NCBI GenBank assembly: GCA_033765305.1
Contig: JANRID010000042.1
Location: 1 to 64,000, forward strand
Length of the DNA stretch: 64,000 nt
Source: RDXT01 sp033765305
GTDB lineage: Bacteria > Bacteroidota > Bacteroidia > J057
Reading direction: 5' to 3'
Under the pieces are notes generated by a model. It was not told where the DNA came from and did not search any database. It was given only the letters and a program-made list of their open reading frames with translations. The translations under genes and the position numbers were made by a program. Below, piece by piece: positions 26,623-35,408 of the stretch. How positions within the stretch are numbered: position 1 is the stretch's first letter; every line of letters starts with the position of its first letter.

Positions 26623-27618
26623 ATGTTTATCGTCGAAACCTACCCCCTGGCCGTAGCTTTCTGCATCATCACGATGCTGTGCTGGGGTTCCTGGGCCAAT
26701 ACCCAGAAGCTGGCAGCGGCCTCCTGGCGCTTTGAGCTGTTCTACTGGGACTATGTGCTCGGCATCGTGCTGTTTGCGCTGCTGGCTGCCCTGACGCTGG
26801 GCAGCTTCGGCGCGGAGGGCCGCAGCTTCCTCCCGGATCTGCGGCAGGCCGGAAGCGGTGCCGCAGGATCGGCGCTGCTGGGCGGGGTGCTGTTCAATGC
26901 AGCCAATATTCTCCTGGGAGCGGCGATTGCCGTGGCCGGCATGTCGGTGGCCTTTCCGGTGGGCATCGGGCTGGCGCTTGTGATCGGGGTAGGGGTCAAC
27001 TACCTGGACGCGCCGCTCGGCAGCCGGGGGCTGCTCGGCGTCGGGGTGCTGCTGATTGCCGCAGCGATCCTGCTCAATGCTTCGGCGTACCGGCGCACCT
27101 CGGCCCGGAGCGGAGGCGTATCGCGCCAGGGGCTGCTGCTCTCGGTAATGGCTGGCCTGCTGATGGGATTCTTCTATAAATACGTCGCACAGGCCATGTT
27201 TCCGGATTTCCGCCAGCCGCTCGACGGCAAACTCAGCCCCTACACGGCTGTGGTGCTCTTTTCCGCAGGGATTCTGCTGAGCAATTTCCTCTTCAATACC
27301 CTGCTGATGCGGCGGCCCGTGACCGGGGCACCGCTTCGCTATGCAGATTATGCTGCGGGAAGTTTCCGCACGCATCTGGTGGGGGTGCTCGGCGGCGCCA
27401 TCTGGTGTGCCGGGATGCTGTGCAGCGTGCTGGCCTCCGGCGAAGCCGGTCCGGCCATTTCCTACGGGCTGGGCCAGGGTGCTACGGTTGTAGCGGCCCT
27501 TTGGGGCATGCTGATCTGGAAAGAATTCGACGGCGCGCCGAAGGAGGTGCCCTGGCTGCTGGGGCTCATGCTGCTGCTGTATGCGGCAGGCTTGGCGCTG
27601 CTGGTGGCGGCCCGCTGA
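26623..27618 (+). CDS. GRP/RbsU-like sugar (ribose) transporter, DMT superfamily
   Basis: 331 residues with about ten membrane helices. The start MFIVETYPLAVAFCIITMLCWGSWANTQKLA is typical of the glucose/ribose porter (GRP) family and its Bacteroidota branch. The gene follows ribokinase by 49 bp, and a similar transporter-ribokinase neighbourhood (RbsU/RbsK) is known in Firmicutes. Import of ribose released by the upstream nucleoside hydrolase is the simplest reading. Related ureide-permease-like members move purine derivatives, so base uptake is an alternative. Confidence 0.82.
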   Translation: MFIVETYPLAVAFCIITMLCWGSWANTQKLAAASWRFELFYWDYVLGIVLFALLAALTLGSFGAEGRSFLPDLRQAGSGAAGSALLGGVLFNAANILLGAAIAVAGMSVAFPVGIGLALVIGVGVNYLDAPLGSRGLLGVGVLLIAAAILLNASAYRRTSARSGGVSRQGLLLSVMAGLLMGFFYKYVAQAMFPDFRQPLDGKLSPYTAVVLFSAGILLSNFLFNTLLMRRPVTGAPLRYADYAAGSFRTHLVGVLGGAIWCAGMLCSVLASGEAGPAISYGLGQGATVVAALWGMLIWKEFDGAPKEVPWLLGLMLLLYAAGLALLVAAR

Positions 27619-27653
27619 AAGCGCTGTGTCTGCTGCTCCGGACTGCCTTTCCG

Positions 27654-27685
27654 CTTGGGCCGGGGCGGATTTTTTCCGTAAGTTG
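27654..27685 (+). promoter_or_regulatory. Candidate promoter before the PLP-dependent dehydratase
   Basis: CTTG (27654-27657) and TAAGTTG (27679-27685) are separated by 21 bases, a partial match to TTTG-N19-21-TAnnTTTG. ATG 27694 lies 9 bases downstream. Confidence 0.35.
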
Positions 27686-27693
27686 CCGCCCGA

Positions 27694-28713
27694 ATGCGTC
27701 AACCTCCTGTTTCTATGTCCCCTGCCTCCCTGTCCTCCGCCATGCCTACCCTCCGCGAGATCCGCCGCGCCCAGTCGCGCATCGGCGGCCGCGTGATCGA
27801 AACTCCCGTGCTCCGCTGGGAATCCCCCGAAAAAGACCTGCTGCTGGGCGAGGAAACGGAGGTCTGGGTCAAAATGGAGGTGTTTCAGCACGGCGGAAGC
27901 TTCAAGCCGAGAGGCGCACTGATGGTGATGCTCGAGCTCGAAGACGACGAGCTGGCCCGCGGGGTGACGGCCGTCAGCGCCGGCAACCATGCCATCGCCG
28001 TAGCCTATGCCGCCCGTTCGCTGGAGACGACTGCCAAGGTCGTCATGCCGCGCACGGCCAATCCCTTCCGCATTGCCCGCTGCCGCGACCTGGGTGCGGA
28101 AGTGGTGCTCGTAGATACGGTAAATCAGGCCTTTGAAGAAGCGGAGCGCATCCAGGAAGAGGAAGGCCGCTACTTTGTGCATCCCTTCGAAGGGCCGCAG
28201 ACCATGCTCGGCACGGCTACCGTAGGCCTGGAATACTGCACGCAGGTGCCGGATCTGGAAGCCGTCATTATTCCGGTGGGCGGCGGCGGCCTGGCCGGCG
28301 GCATGAGCATGGCCATCCATCTCATGAATCCGGCCTGCCTGGTGTACGGCGTGGAGCCCTACGGCGCCGATGTGATGTACCGCAGCCTGAAATCCGGCAA
28401 GCCCGAGTCGCTTGCCTCCATCGATACCATTGCCGACAGCCTGGGCGCGCCGTTTGCGCTGCCGTACAGCTTTGCGCTGTGCAAGGCCTTTCTGGAAGAG
28501 GTCGTGCGCGTGCAGGACGACGAGCTCCGCGCAGCCATGCGGCTGATGTTTACGGAGATGAAAATCGCCGCAGAGCCTGCCTGCGCAGCTTCCCTCGCAG
28601 CGCTGCTCGGGCCCCTGAAAGCGCAGCTCCGCGGCCGCCGTGTGGGCCTGATCGCCTGCGGCAGCAATATCGACCCCGATACCTTTTTCAGCCTCATCCG
28701 TCCGCAAGCCTGA
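27694..28713 (+). CDS. PLP-dependent threonine/serine dehydratase-like enzyme
   Basis: 339 residues (fold type II PLP enzymes). The Schiff-base lysine is in GGSFKPRGALMVM (~residue 70), the substrate loop is VSAGNHAIAVAYAA, and the phosphate-binding glycine loop is IPVGGGGLAGGMSMA. It lacks a C-terminal ACT domain, so it resembles catabolic threonine dehydratase or serine racemase-like enzymes rather than feedback-controlled IlvA. Possible starts are ATG 27694, 27715 and 27742; homologues usually begin at the MPTLREI equivalent (27742), while promoter position favours 27694. Confidence 0.86.
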   Translation: MRQPPVSMSPASLSSAMPTLREIRRAQSRIGGRVIETPVLRWESPEKDLLLGEETEVWVKMEVFQHGGSFKPRGALMVMLELEDDELARGVTAVSAGNHAIAVAYAARSLETTAKVVMPRTANPFRIARCRDLGAEVVLVDTVNQAFEEAERIQEEEGRYFVHPFEGPQTMLGTATVGLEYCTQVPDLEAVIIPVGGGGLAGGMSMAIHLMNPACLVYGVEPYGADVMYRSLKSGKPESLASIDTIADSLGAPFALPYSFALCKAFLEEVVRVQDDELRAAMRLMFTEMKIAAEPACAASLAALLGPLKAQLRGRRVGLIACGSNIDPDTFFSLIRPQA

Positions 28714-28732
28714 GGCTTTTTCCAGCGCAGCC

Positions 28733-28762
28733 TTTGCATGTGATCCGGAAAATCGTAGTTTA
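28733..28762 (+). promoter_or_regulatory. Bacteroidota-type promoter of the lipid kinase gene
   Basis: TTTG (28733-28736), 19-base spacer, TAGTTTA (28756-28762), start codon at 28778. Identical elements and spacing to 11241-11270. Confidence 0.55.
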
Positions 28763-28777
28763 CCGCAAATCCCGACA

Positions 28778-29716
28778 ATGGCTGCCTGGACCCTGATCGT
28801 AAATCCCATAGCTGGCGGAGGCAAGGCGGCCCGCCTGTCCCCGAAGCTGGCCCGCCTGATGGACCAGGCAGGGATCGACCATGCGATCTTCCAGACCGAA
28901 GGGCCTGGCCATGCGGCCGAGCTGGCCCGGCAGGCGGTGGACAACGGCGCCCGCCGCCTCCTGAGCGTCGGCGGCGACGGCACTGCGCATGAAGTGGCCG
29001 CCGGCGTGCTCCAGCGCACGCTGGAGAGCGGGCTGGAGGTGGGCCTTGCCACCCTGCCCGCCGGCACCGCCGGCGACTGGGCCAAAATGTTTGGCCTGCC
29101 CCGGACCCCCGAAGCGCTCGTGCCCCTGCTGCATCAGCCCCGCTTTGCCATTCAGGATGCCGGCCGCATGCTGCACCGCACCGAAGCCGGCGAAACCGCG
29201 CGGTTTTTTATCAACGTCGCCGGCATGGGCTTCGACGGATTCGTCGTGGAGCAGACCCGCCACCAGTCCAAGGCCGGCCTGCGCGGGCAGATTTTTTACC
29301 TCCTCGGCCTGGTGCAGTGCGTGTCCCGCTACAAAGCCCAGCAGGTGCAGGTCCGCGCCGAAGGCTTCGAGTGGGAAGGACGCCCGACCATTATCAATGC
29401 CGGTGTCTGCCGCTACAGCGGCAACGGCATGCAGCTCGTGCCCCGCGCCATTGCCAACGACGGCCTGCTCGATATGACCGTCGTCGAAGATCTGGGGCCG
29501 CTGGGCATCCTGAGCAATGTGTACCGCCTCTATAACGGGTCGCTGTACGAGCATCCCAAGGCTCATCACCGGCGCACGCGCTGGATCGAGGTCAGCGCCG
29601 CCGGCGGTGTCGCCACCGAGCTGGACGGCGAATGGATCGGGTATATCAACACCCGTTTCGAGACTGTGCCGGGCGGCCTGCGGGTACTGGATGCGCAAGC
29701 CTCCGCGCCGGTATGA
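28778..29716 (+). CDS. Diacylglycerol kinase-family lipid kinase (YegS-like)
   Basis: 312 residues, cytoplasmic or membrane-associated. The DAGK catalytic domain starts at LIVNPIAGGGKA and carries the nucleotide-binding GGDGT motif in RRLLSVGGDGTAHEVAAG. A later ATLPAGTAGDWAK replaces the more usual P-x-GTxNDxA, so the NDxA part is GDWAK here. The C-terminal domain holds the PTIININ-like strand (RPTIINAGVCRYSGNGM). Such kinases phosphorylate diacylglycerol, phosphatidylglycerol or sphingoid lipids. The next gene overlaps its stop by four bases. Confidence 0.9.
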   Translation: MAAWTLIVNPIAGGGKAARLSPKLARLMDQAGIDHAIFQTEGPGHAAELARQAVDNGARRLLSVGGDGTAHEVAAGVLQRTLESGLEVGLATLPAGTAGDWAKMFGLPRTPEALVPLLHQPRFAIQDAGRMLHRTEAGETARFFINVAGMGFDGFVVEQTRHQSKAGLRGQIFYLLGLVQCVSRYKAQQVQVRAEGFEWEGRPTIINAGVCRYSGNGMQLVPRAIANDGLLDMTVVEDLGPLGILSNVYRLYNGSLYEHPKAHHRRTRWIEVSAAGGVATELDGEWIGYINTRFETVPGGLRVLDAQASAPV

Positions 29717-30192
29717 CCGTCAGGCCGTTGGCCCGGCAGGATCTGGAGCTGGTCTGCGGATGGGTGGAGAGCGAAGCGCTGCTGTTCCAGTGCAGTGCCG
29801 ATACCTTTCAGTTTCCGCTGAACCCCCAGGACCTGCTGGCCTACCATGCTGCGCATCCGCACCGGCTGCCCTATCTGCTGATGCATCCTGGGCTGGGGCC
29901 GGCAGGAGTCGGCGAGATCATTCCGGAGCCGCCGGATGCGCCCCGGCTGGCGCGGCTGCTCATCGCACCCGGCATGCGCGGGCGGGGAATGGGAGAGCAG
30001 CTTGTGCGGCTGCTGTCGGCGGAATGCCAGGCCCGCTTTCCGGGCTGCCGCGTGACGCTGTTTGTGCTCGAAACCAACCATCAGGCCATTGCCTGCTACC
30101 AGAAAGCGGGGTTCGGATGGTCGGATGAGCCGGGCAGGACGCTGCAGTTCAACGGCCAGGCGCTGCAGGCGCTGAAAATGCAGCTCCGCTGA
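29713..30192 (+). CDS. GNAT-family N-acetyltransferase
   Basis: 159 residues. Acetyl-CoA-binding motif A is RLLIAPGMRGRGMGEQLVRLL, with the R/Q-x-x-G-x-G/A loop as RGRGMG, followed by VLETNHQAIACYQKAGF, the usual GNAT end motif. The start ATG overlaps the TGA of the lipid kinase (ATGA), so the two are translationally coupled. Substrate unknown. Confidence 0.9.
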   Translation: MTVRPLARQDLELVCGWVESEALLFQCSADTFQFPLNPQDLLAYHAAHPHRLPYLLMHPGLGPAGVGEIIPEPPDAPRLARLLIAPGMRGRGMGEQLVRLLSAECQARFPGCRVTLFVLETNHQAIACYQKAGFGWSDEPGRTLQFNGQALQALKMQLR

Positions 30193-30276
30193 AACTTGCG
30201 GCTTTCTTTTCCGGGCGGATTGGCTAATTTTCCCGCCAGAACCGGCAGGTGCCGGCTGTGTAATTTCATTTCCGGC

Positions 30277-31146
30277 ATGATTGATCGTTTTACCAAGGTC
30301 GCCGTCATCGGCGCAGGCACCATGGGCAACGGCATTGCGCACGTTTTTGCCCAGTCGGGCTACGCCGTCAACCTGATCGACGTTTCCGAAGCCGCGCTGG
30401 GCCGCGGCCTGCAGGCGATTTCGCAGAACATGGACCGCCAGATCAAGCGCGGCATCCTGGACGAGGCGGGAAAGGCAGCGGCTTTCGGGCGCATCCAGCC
30501 CTTCAGCCAGCTGGCCGCCGGGCTCGCGGACCGGGATTTTGCCGTGGAGGCCGCCACTGAACGTATTGATCTGAAAATCAATATTTTCAAGGAAATGGAC
30601 CAGGCTGCGCCCGCCCATGCCATCCTGGCGAGCAATACCTCTTCGATTTCCATTACCCGCCTCGCCGCCGCCACGAAGCGCAGCGCCCAGGTGATCGGGA
30701 TGCATTTCATGAATCCGGTGCCGGTGATGAAGCTGGTGGAAGTCATTTCGGGCTACGACACCTCCGAAGATACGCTGAACGGGGTGCTCGGGCTTTCCCG
30801 CGATCTGGGCAAGATTCCCGTGCCGGCGCGGGATTATCCCGGATTTGTCTCCAACCGCATCCTCATGCCCATGATCAACGAGGCCATATACACCCACTTC
30901 GAAGGTGTGGCCGGGGTGGAGGAAATCGACCAGATCATGAAGCTGGGCATGGCGCATCCGATGGGGCCGCTGGAGCTGGCCGATTTTATCGGGCTGGATG
31001 TGTGCCTGGCGATTCTGGAGGTGCTGCACGAGGGCTTCGGCAATCCGAAATACGCGCCCTGCCCCCTGCTGCGCAACATGGTCGCTGCCGGCCACCTGGG
31101 CAAGAAGTCCGGAAAGGGCTTTTACACCTATCCGCGACCGGCCTGA
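30277..31146 (+). CDS. hbd: 3-hydroxybutyryl-CoA dehydrogenase
   Basis: 289 residues, normal for the short single-function enzyme. The Rossmann fold starts at VAVIGAGTMGNGIAHVFAQ. Catalytic histidine lies in GMHFMNPVPVMKLVE, with the preceding SNTSSISIT; the C-terminal domain has DYPGFVSNRILMPMINEA and the final KSGKGFYTY. Oxidises (S)-3-hydroxybutyryl-CoA with NAD(P) in butyrate/PHB or beta-oxidation metabolism. The frame extends upstream to 30196, but ATG 30277 matches the family start. Confidence 0.94.
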   Translation: MIDRFTKVAVIGAGTMGNGIAHVFAQSGYAVNLIDVSEAALGRGLQAISQNMDRQIKRGILDEAGKAAAFGRIQPFSQLAAGLADRDFAVEAATERIDLKINIFKEMDQAAPAHAILASNTSSISITRLAAATKRSAQVIGMHFMNPVPVMKLVEVISGYDTSEDTLNGVLGLSRDLGKIPVPARDYPGFVSNRILMPMINEAIYTHFEGVAGVEEIDQIMKLGMAHPMGPLELADFIGLDVCLAILEVLHEGFGNPKYAPCPLLRNMVAAGHLGKKSGKGFYTYPRPA

Positions 31147-31232
31147 TCCCCGGCGTGTCAGGCTGGGGGCGGTTTTGCACGGGAATAACCAGCTGAGCAG
31201 GCGACCTTTATGCCGTACCAATTCAACAGGCT

Positions 31233-31673
31233 ATGGCCGCCTTGCTCAACGTATACCGCTTCGGATTGCTCTGCCTGGCGATGCTGCTGCTCAGCCAGTG
31301 CGCCCCGCCGCCGCCGGACCAGACCCTGGCCGGCACCTGGCGCCTCCGCTGCTTCGAGTCTGCCGATGGAAGCTGGATGTCCTGCGAGCCGGACCATATC
31401 GCCCGGCCCGTGGTAATCGCCTTCGATGACCGGGGACGCGGCGGGCATTTCGACGGAGAAACCGTAACCAATTACCTCCGCGGCACCTACCGGATCACCG
31501 GCCCCGGCCGCGTCGAAATCCGCTCGCTGGACGGCTCGCTCCAGGGCGAGCCGGTGTGGAGCAGCCAGCTTTGGGAGGCGCTGCGGACCACGGGCGGATT
31601 TGCCCGGAGCAGCCGCACGATGGAACTGCGCTACCAGCAGGACTCGCTGCGCATGATCTGGGAGCTGCAATAG
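31233..31673 (+). CDS. Small lipoprotein of unknown function (lipocalin-like pattern)
   Basis: 146 residues. Lipoprotein signal with lipobox LSQC at ~20-23. The mature part begins with LAGTWRLRCFESADGSWM and continues with short beta strands (VTNYLRGTYRITGPGRVEIRSLDGS), a pattern typical of lipocalin-like or META-like stress lipoproteins, with a final TMELRYQQDSLRMIWELQ strand. No specific family recognised. Monocistronic by position, between hbd and the chromate transporter. Confidence 0.65.
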   Translation: MAALLNVYRFGLLCLAMLLLSQCAPPPPDQTLAGTWRLRCFESADGSWMSCEPDHIARPVVIAFDDRGRGGHFDGETVTNYLRGTYRITGPGRVEIRSLDGSLQGEPVWSSQLWEALRTTGGFARSSRTMELRYQQDSLRMIWELQ

Positions 31674-31776
31674 GCTGCAGATTCAGGAAACCGGGCAGAT
31701 CCGCGGGATCAGGTATCTGTTGGCCTGAATCCTGCGTACCTTCGGGGGCAGTCCGGCATGCCTTTATCCCGAACTT

Positions 31777-33099
31777 ATGTCCCCGCCTCCGCAGCCTCCC
31801 ACCTTCTCCGAAGCCCTCCGGTTCTGGCTCAAGCTCGGCTTCATCAGCTTCGGCGGGCCCGCCGGGCAGATTGCCATCATGCACGAGCACCTCGTGGAAA
31901 AAAAGAAATGGATCAGCGACCGCAAATTCCTGCACGCGCTGAACTACTGCATGATCCTGCCGGGGCCGGAGGCGCAGCAGCTCGCCACCTACACGGGCTG
32001 GCTGCTGCACGGCTTCCGGGGCGGGCTGGCCGCAGGGCTGCTCTTTGTGCTGCCGTCCATGTTCATCCTGCTGGGGCTGAGCATCGTGTACGTCTCCTTC
32101 GGGCAGGTGCCCTGGGTCTATGCCCTGTTCGACGGGCTGAAGCCGGCGGTCATTGCAATCGTGATCCTGGCGCTGATCAAAATCGGCAAAAAGTCGCTGG
32201 CGACGCCGTTCCATTATCTGGTAGCTGCTGCGGCGTTCATCTGTATATTTTTTTTAAACATTCCCTTTCCGCTCATCATCCTCGGCGCCATCGTCACAGC
32301 GGCACTGGCCCGGCGGTTTTTGCCCCGGCTGTTCCGGCAGCATCCCGGCAAGGCGGAAAAACAGGAAGCAGACGAGGCAAGCTATCTGCTGAACCTGCAC
32401 ACCTCCGTGCCCGGCACGGGCTTCAGCGCTGCCCGGCTGGCCCGGCAGGCGCTGACGGCCCTGGTGCTGTGGGGGCTGCCCTTCGGGCTGTTTTATGTGT
32501 TCGCGCGGGATTTTACGTTCTGGAAAACGCTGTCGCTGTTTTTCACGCAGGCAGCGCTGGTCACTTTCGGCGGGGCATATGCGGTGCTGCCCTACGTGGC
32601 GCAGGTCAGCGTGGAGAAGCTGAACTGGCTGAGCAGCCTGCAGATGGTGGACGGGCTGGCCCTGGGCGAAACGACCCCCGGGCCGCTTATCATGGTGCTG
32701 GCATTTGTGGGCTTCATGGCGGGCTACAACCACTTCGGCGGATCGCTCTGGATGGGCGCCCTGGGGCTGGTGACGACCACGTTTTTCACCTTTCTGCCCT
32801 GTTTTCTGTTCATCTTCGCCGGTGCGCCCATCATCGAAAAGACCCATGAAAACCGGCAGATCAAAGAAGCCCTGGGATTGGTGACGGCGGCAGTGGTGGG
32901 GGTGGTGCTCAACCTGACCCTGTACCTCGGCAACGCGGTTCTCTTCCCGGCAGGGCTGTCGTTTGCGGGGATCGACTGGATCGCGCTCGGCTGGATGGCC
33001 GTGTCCTTCGCGGCGATGTACCGCTTCAAGGCGGGCATGCTGACGTGGATCGGGGTGAGTGCGCTCTTTGGACTGGCTGAATATCTGCTGGCCCGCTGA
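31777..33099 (+). CDS. chrA: Chromate transporter ChrA, two-domain form
   Basis: 440 residues with two homologous CHR domains. The first begins LRFWLKLGFISFGGPAGQIAIMHEHLVEKKKWIS and contains YCMILPGPEAQQLATYTGW. The second has TQAALVTFGGAYAVLPYVAQ and MVDGLALGETTPGPLIMVLAFVG, the paired signature of long-chain CHR proteins. About ten to twelve membrane helices. Family members export chromate and reduce its accumulation; some have other anion substrates. A proposed TACCTTC -7-like element lies at 31737-31743. Confidence 0.93.
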   Translation: MSPPPQPPTFSEALRFWLKLGFISFGGPAGQIAIMHEHLVEKKKWISDRKFLHALNYCMILPGPEAQQLATYTGWLLHGFRGGLAAGLLFVLPSMFILLGLSIVYVSFGQVPWVYALFDGLKPAVIAIVILALIKIGKKSLATPFHYLVAAAAFICIFFLNIPFPLIILGAIVTAALARRFLPRLFRQHPGKAEKQEADEASYLLNLHTSVPGTGFSAARLARQALTALVLWGLPFGLFYVFARDFTFWKTLSLFFTQAALVTFGGAYAVLPYVAQVSVEKLNWLSSLQMVDGLALGETTPGPLIMVLAFVGFMAGYNHFGGSLWMGALGLVTTTFFTFLPCFLFIFAGAPIIEKTHENRQIKEALGLVTAAVVGVVLNLTLYLGNAVLFPAGLSFAGIDWIALGWMAVSFAAMYRFKAGMLTWIGVSALFGLAEYLLAR

Positions 33100-33117
33100 G
33101 CCGGCTCCAGCGGGAAG

Positions 33118-33150
33118 CTTGCATCTTTCTGCCTGAAAATGCGTACCTTC
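33118..33150 (+). promoter_or_regulatory. Candidate promoter of rnr
   Basis: CTTG (33118-33121), 22-base spacer, TACCTTC (33144-33150); RNase R starts at 33204. A weak match to the Bacteroidota consensus; TACCTTC-type -7 elements recur at 31737 and 61049. Confidence 0.35.
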
Positions 33151-33203
33151 AGGCGCGCTTCAATCCGGAAGCGTGATGATAGGACGACGATACCCCTTTT
33201 GCA

Positions 33204-35408
33204 ATGCCCAGAAACCAGAACCCCGGGAAACGTAAGCCATCCGGCAAAAACAAGCGCAGCAAGACGCCCAACACCCGCCAGGAGCACCAGATTCAGACCT
33301 TCCTGGTCAATTTCTTCCGCGAGCACCGCAACCACAGCTTTACCGTCCGGCAGATCGCAGCCCTCACCGGGCTCTACAGCAGCACGTCCAACAGCGAGCT
33401 GCTGGGCATTCTCGACAAGCTGGCCAAGGCCGGCAAGCTGCAGTACCTTGACCAGGGCCGGTACCAGTATCTGGATACGGCACCTGTGCTGGAGGGCCGC
33501 CTCCAGGTGACCCGCAGCGGCGCCGGCTTCCTGATCGTCGCGGACGGGCGCGATGTGTATATTGCCGCGGATGCGCTCGGCAAAGCCCTCAACGGCGATA
33601 CGGTCCGGGTACGCATCTCCGGCCGCCGCCGCAGCAGCGAAGGCCGCCGCGAAGGCGAGGTCGTGGAGGTGCTCCAGCGCGCCCGCACCGAATTTGTCGG
33701 CGTGCTCGAAGCAGGCAACGAAGGCGTGCTCTTCCTGATCCCGGACGACGAGACGACGCATGTCGATTTCTATATCCCTGCCGATAAAACCCTCAATGCC
33801 AAGGCGGGGGAAAAAGCCCTTGTGCGCCTGACCGGCTGGGAGCGCCGCTCCCCGGAAGCCGAGGTGATCGCCGTGCTCGGCATGGCGGGCGCGCATGAGA
33901 CCGAAATGCATGCCATTCTGCTGCAGTACGGCTTCCGCATCGGCTTTCCCGATGCAGTGGAGCGGGAGGTTGAAACCATTCCGGCGGAGATTGCGCCGGA
34001 TGAGATCGCCCGCCGCCGCGACTTCCGCGGCGTGACGACTTTCACCATCGACCCCTTCGATGCCAAGGACTTCGACGACGCGCTGTCCCTGCGCATCCTG
34101 GGCCCGGATCATTACGAGATCGGGGTGCACATCGCCGACGTGTCGCACTACGTGCTGCCCGGCACCGAACTCGACCGCGAGGCCATCCGCCGCGCTACCT
34201 CGGTCTATCTCGTGGACCGCACCGTGCCGATGCTGCCCGAAAAGCTCTCCAATTTCCTCTGCAGCCTCCGGCCCCATGAAGACAAGCTCTGCTATTCTGC
34301 CGTATTCGAGATCGACGGGCAGGCCAAGGTGCTGAATTACTGGATCGGGCGCACCATCATCCACTCCGACTACCGGTTTTACTACGAGGAAGCCCAGGAA
34401 GTGCTCGACGGCAAGCGCGACGGGCCCTTCCCGGAAGAGCTGCGCATCCTAGACGGCCTGGCCAAGCAGCTCCGCAGCCGCCGCATGGGCAGCGGCAGCA
34501 TCGAGTTTGAGAGCAATGAAGTCAAATTCGAGCTCGACGAGCAGGACCGCCCTGTGCGCGTCATCCGCAAGCAGATCCAGGATACCAACCGCCTGATCGA
34601 AGACTTCATGCTCCTCGCCAACCGCACCGTGGCCGAGCACATCTTCCGCCTGTTCAAGGAAAATCCGCTGCCCTCCGTGTACCGCATCCACGACCTTCCG
34701 GACCCGGACAAGCTCGGCAACCTCCAGAACTTTGCCAAGCAGTTCGGCTATGAGTCCGATCTGCAAAGCCGGGACGGCATCTCCGAGCGGCTCAACGCCC
34801 TGCTGCGCCAGGTGCACGGGTCGCCGGAGCAGAATGTCATCGAAAGCGTCGCCATCCGCTCGATGGCCAAGGCGGTCTATTCCACGAAAAACATCGGCCA
34901 CTTCGGCCTCGGCTTCGCCTATTACACCCATTTCACCAGCCCCATCCGCCGCTACCCCGACCTGATGGTGCACCGCCTGCTGGCCCAGTACGGCGCCGGC
35001 GACTACCGCGCCAACCAGCCCGTCATGGAGGAGCAATGCAAGCACTGCTCGGACAAGGAGCGGGAAGCCGCCGAGGCCGAACGCGCCTCCATCAAATACA
35101 AGCAGGTCGAGTTTCTGCAGGATAAAATCGGCAAGCCCTTCACCGGCCTGATTTCCGGCGTAATCGAGGCAGGCTTTTTTGTGGAACTGGAGGAAATGCT
35201 GGCCGAAGGCTTCGTACCCATCCGGAGCATGGAGGACGACTATTATTTCTTCGACGAAAAGAACTTCGCGATGGTAGGCCGCACCACCGAGCGGGTGCTG
35301 CGCCTGGGCGACCGCGTGGAGGTGACCGTTGCCTCCACCGACCTGCGCCGCCGCCGGGTAGATATGCTCTTCGTCCGCCAGCTTCCCCACGTCAAGCCAG
35401 CCTCATGA
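33204..35408 (+). CDS. rnr: Ribonuclease R
   Basis: 734 residues. A Lys/Arg-rich N-terminal tail, winged-helix-like segment and cold-shock OB folds (SGAGFLIVADGRDVYIA) precede the RNB catalytic domain. The RNB signature is TIDPFDAKDFDDALS at ~285-300 with the metal-binding aspartates, and FTSPIRRYPDLMVHRLL near 575. An S1 domain ends the protein (GLISGVIEAGFFVELEEMLAEGFVP). It degrades structured RNA 3' to 5' in the cytoplasm, in mRNA decay and rRNA/tRNA quality control. The stop overlaps the start of mnmD by four bases, which couples RNA decay with tRNA modification in one transcript. Confidence 0.96.
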   Translation: MPRNQNPGKRKPSGKNKRSKTPNTRQEHQIQTFLVNFFREHRNHSFTVRQIAALTGLYSSTSNSELLGILDKLAKAGKLQYLDQGRYQYLDTAPVLEGRLQVTRSGAGFLIVADGRDVYIAADALGKALNGDTVRVRISGRRRSSEGRREGEVVEVLQRARTEFVGVLEAGNEGVLFLIPDDETTHVDFYIPADKTLNAKAGEKALVRLTGWERRSPEAEVIAVLGMAGAHETEMHAILLQYGFRIGFPDAVEREVETIPAEIAPDEIARRRDFRGVTTFTIDPFDAKDFDDALSLRILGPDHYEIGVHIADVSHYVLPGTELDREAIRRATSVYLVDRTVPMLPEKLSNFLCSLRPHEDKLCYSAVFEIDGQAKVLNYWIGRTIIHSDYRFYYEEAQEVLDGKRDGPFPEELRILDGLAKQLRSRRMGSGSIEFESNEVKFELDEQDRPVRVIRKQIQDTNRLIEDFMLLANRTVAEHIFRLFKENPLPSVYRIHDLPDPDKLGNLQNFAKQFGYESDLQSRDGISERLNALLRQVHGSPEQNVIESVAIRSMAKAVYSTKNIGHFGLGFAYYTHFTSPIRRYPDLMVHRLLAQYGAGDYRANQPVMEEQCKHCSDKEREAAEAERASIKYKQVEFLQDKIGKPFTGLISGVIEAGFFVELEEMLAEGFVPIRSMEDDYYFFDEKNFAMVGRTTERVLRLGDRVEVTVASTDLRRRRVDMLFVRQLPHVKPAS

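Noticed and set aside
26434..29085. 883-codon minus-strand frame across ribokinase, transporter and dehydratase
   Set aside because: Low-complexity Arg/His/Gln-rich translation antisense to three recognised genes.
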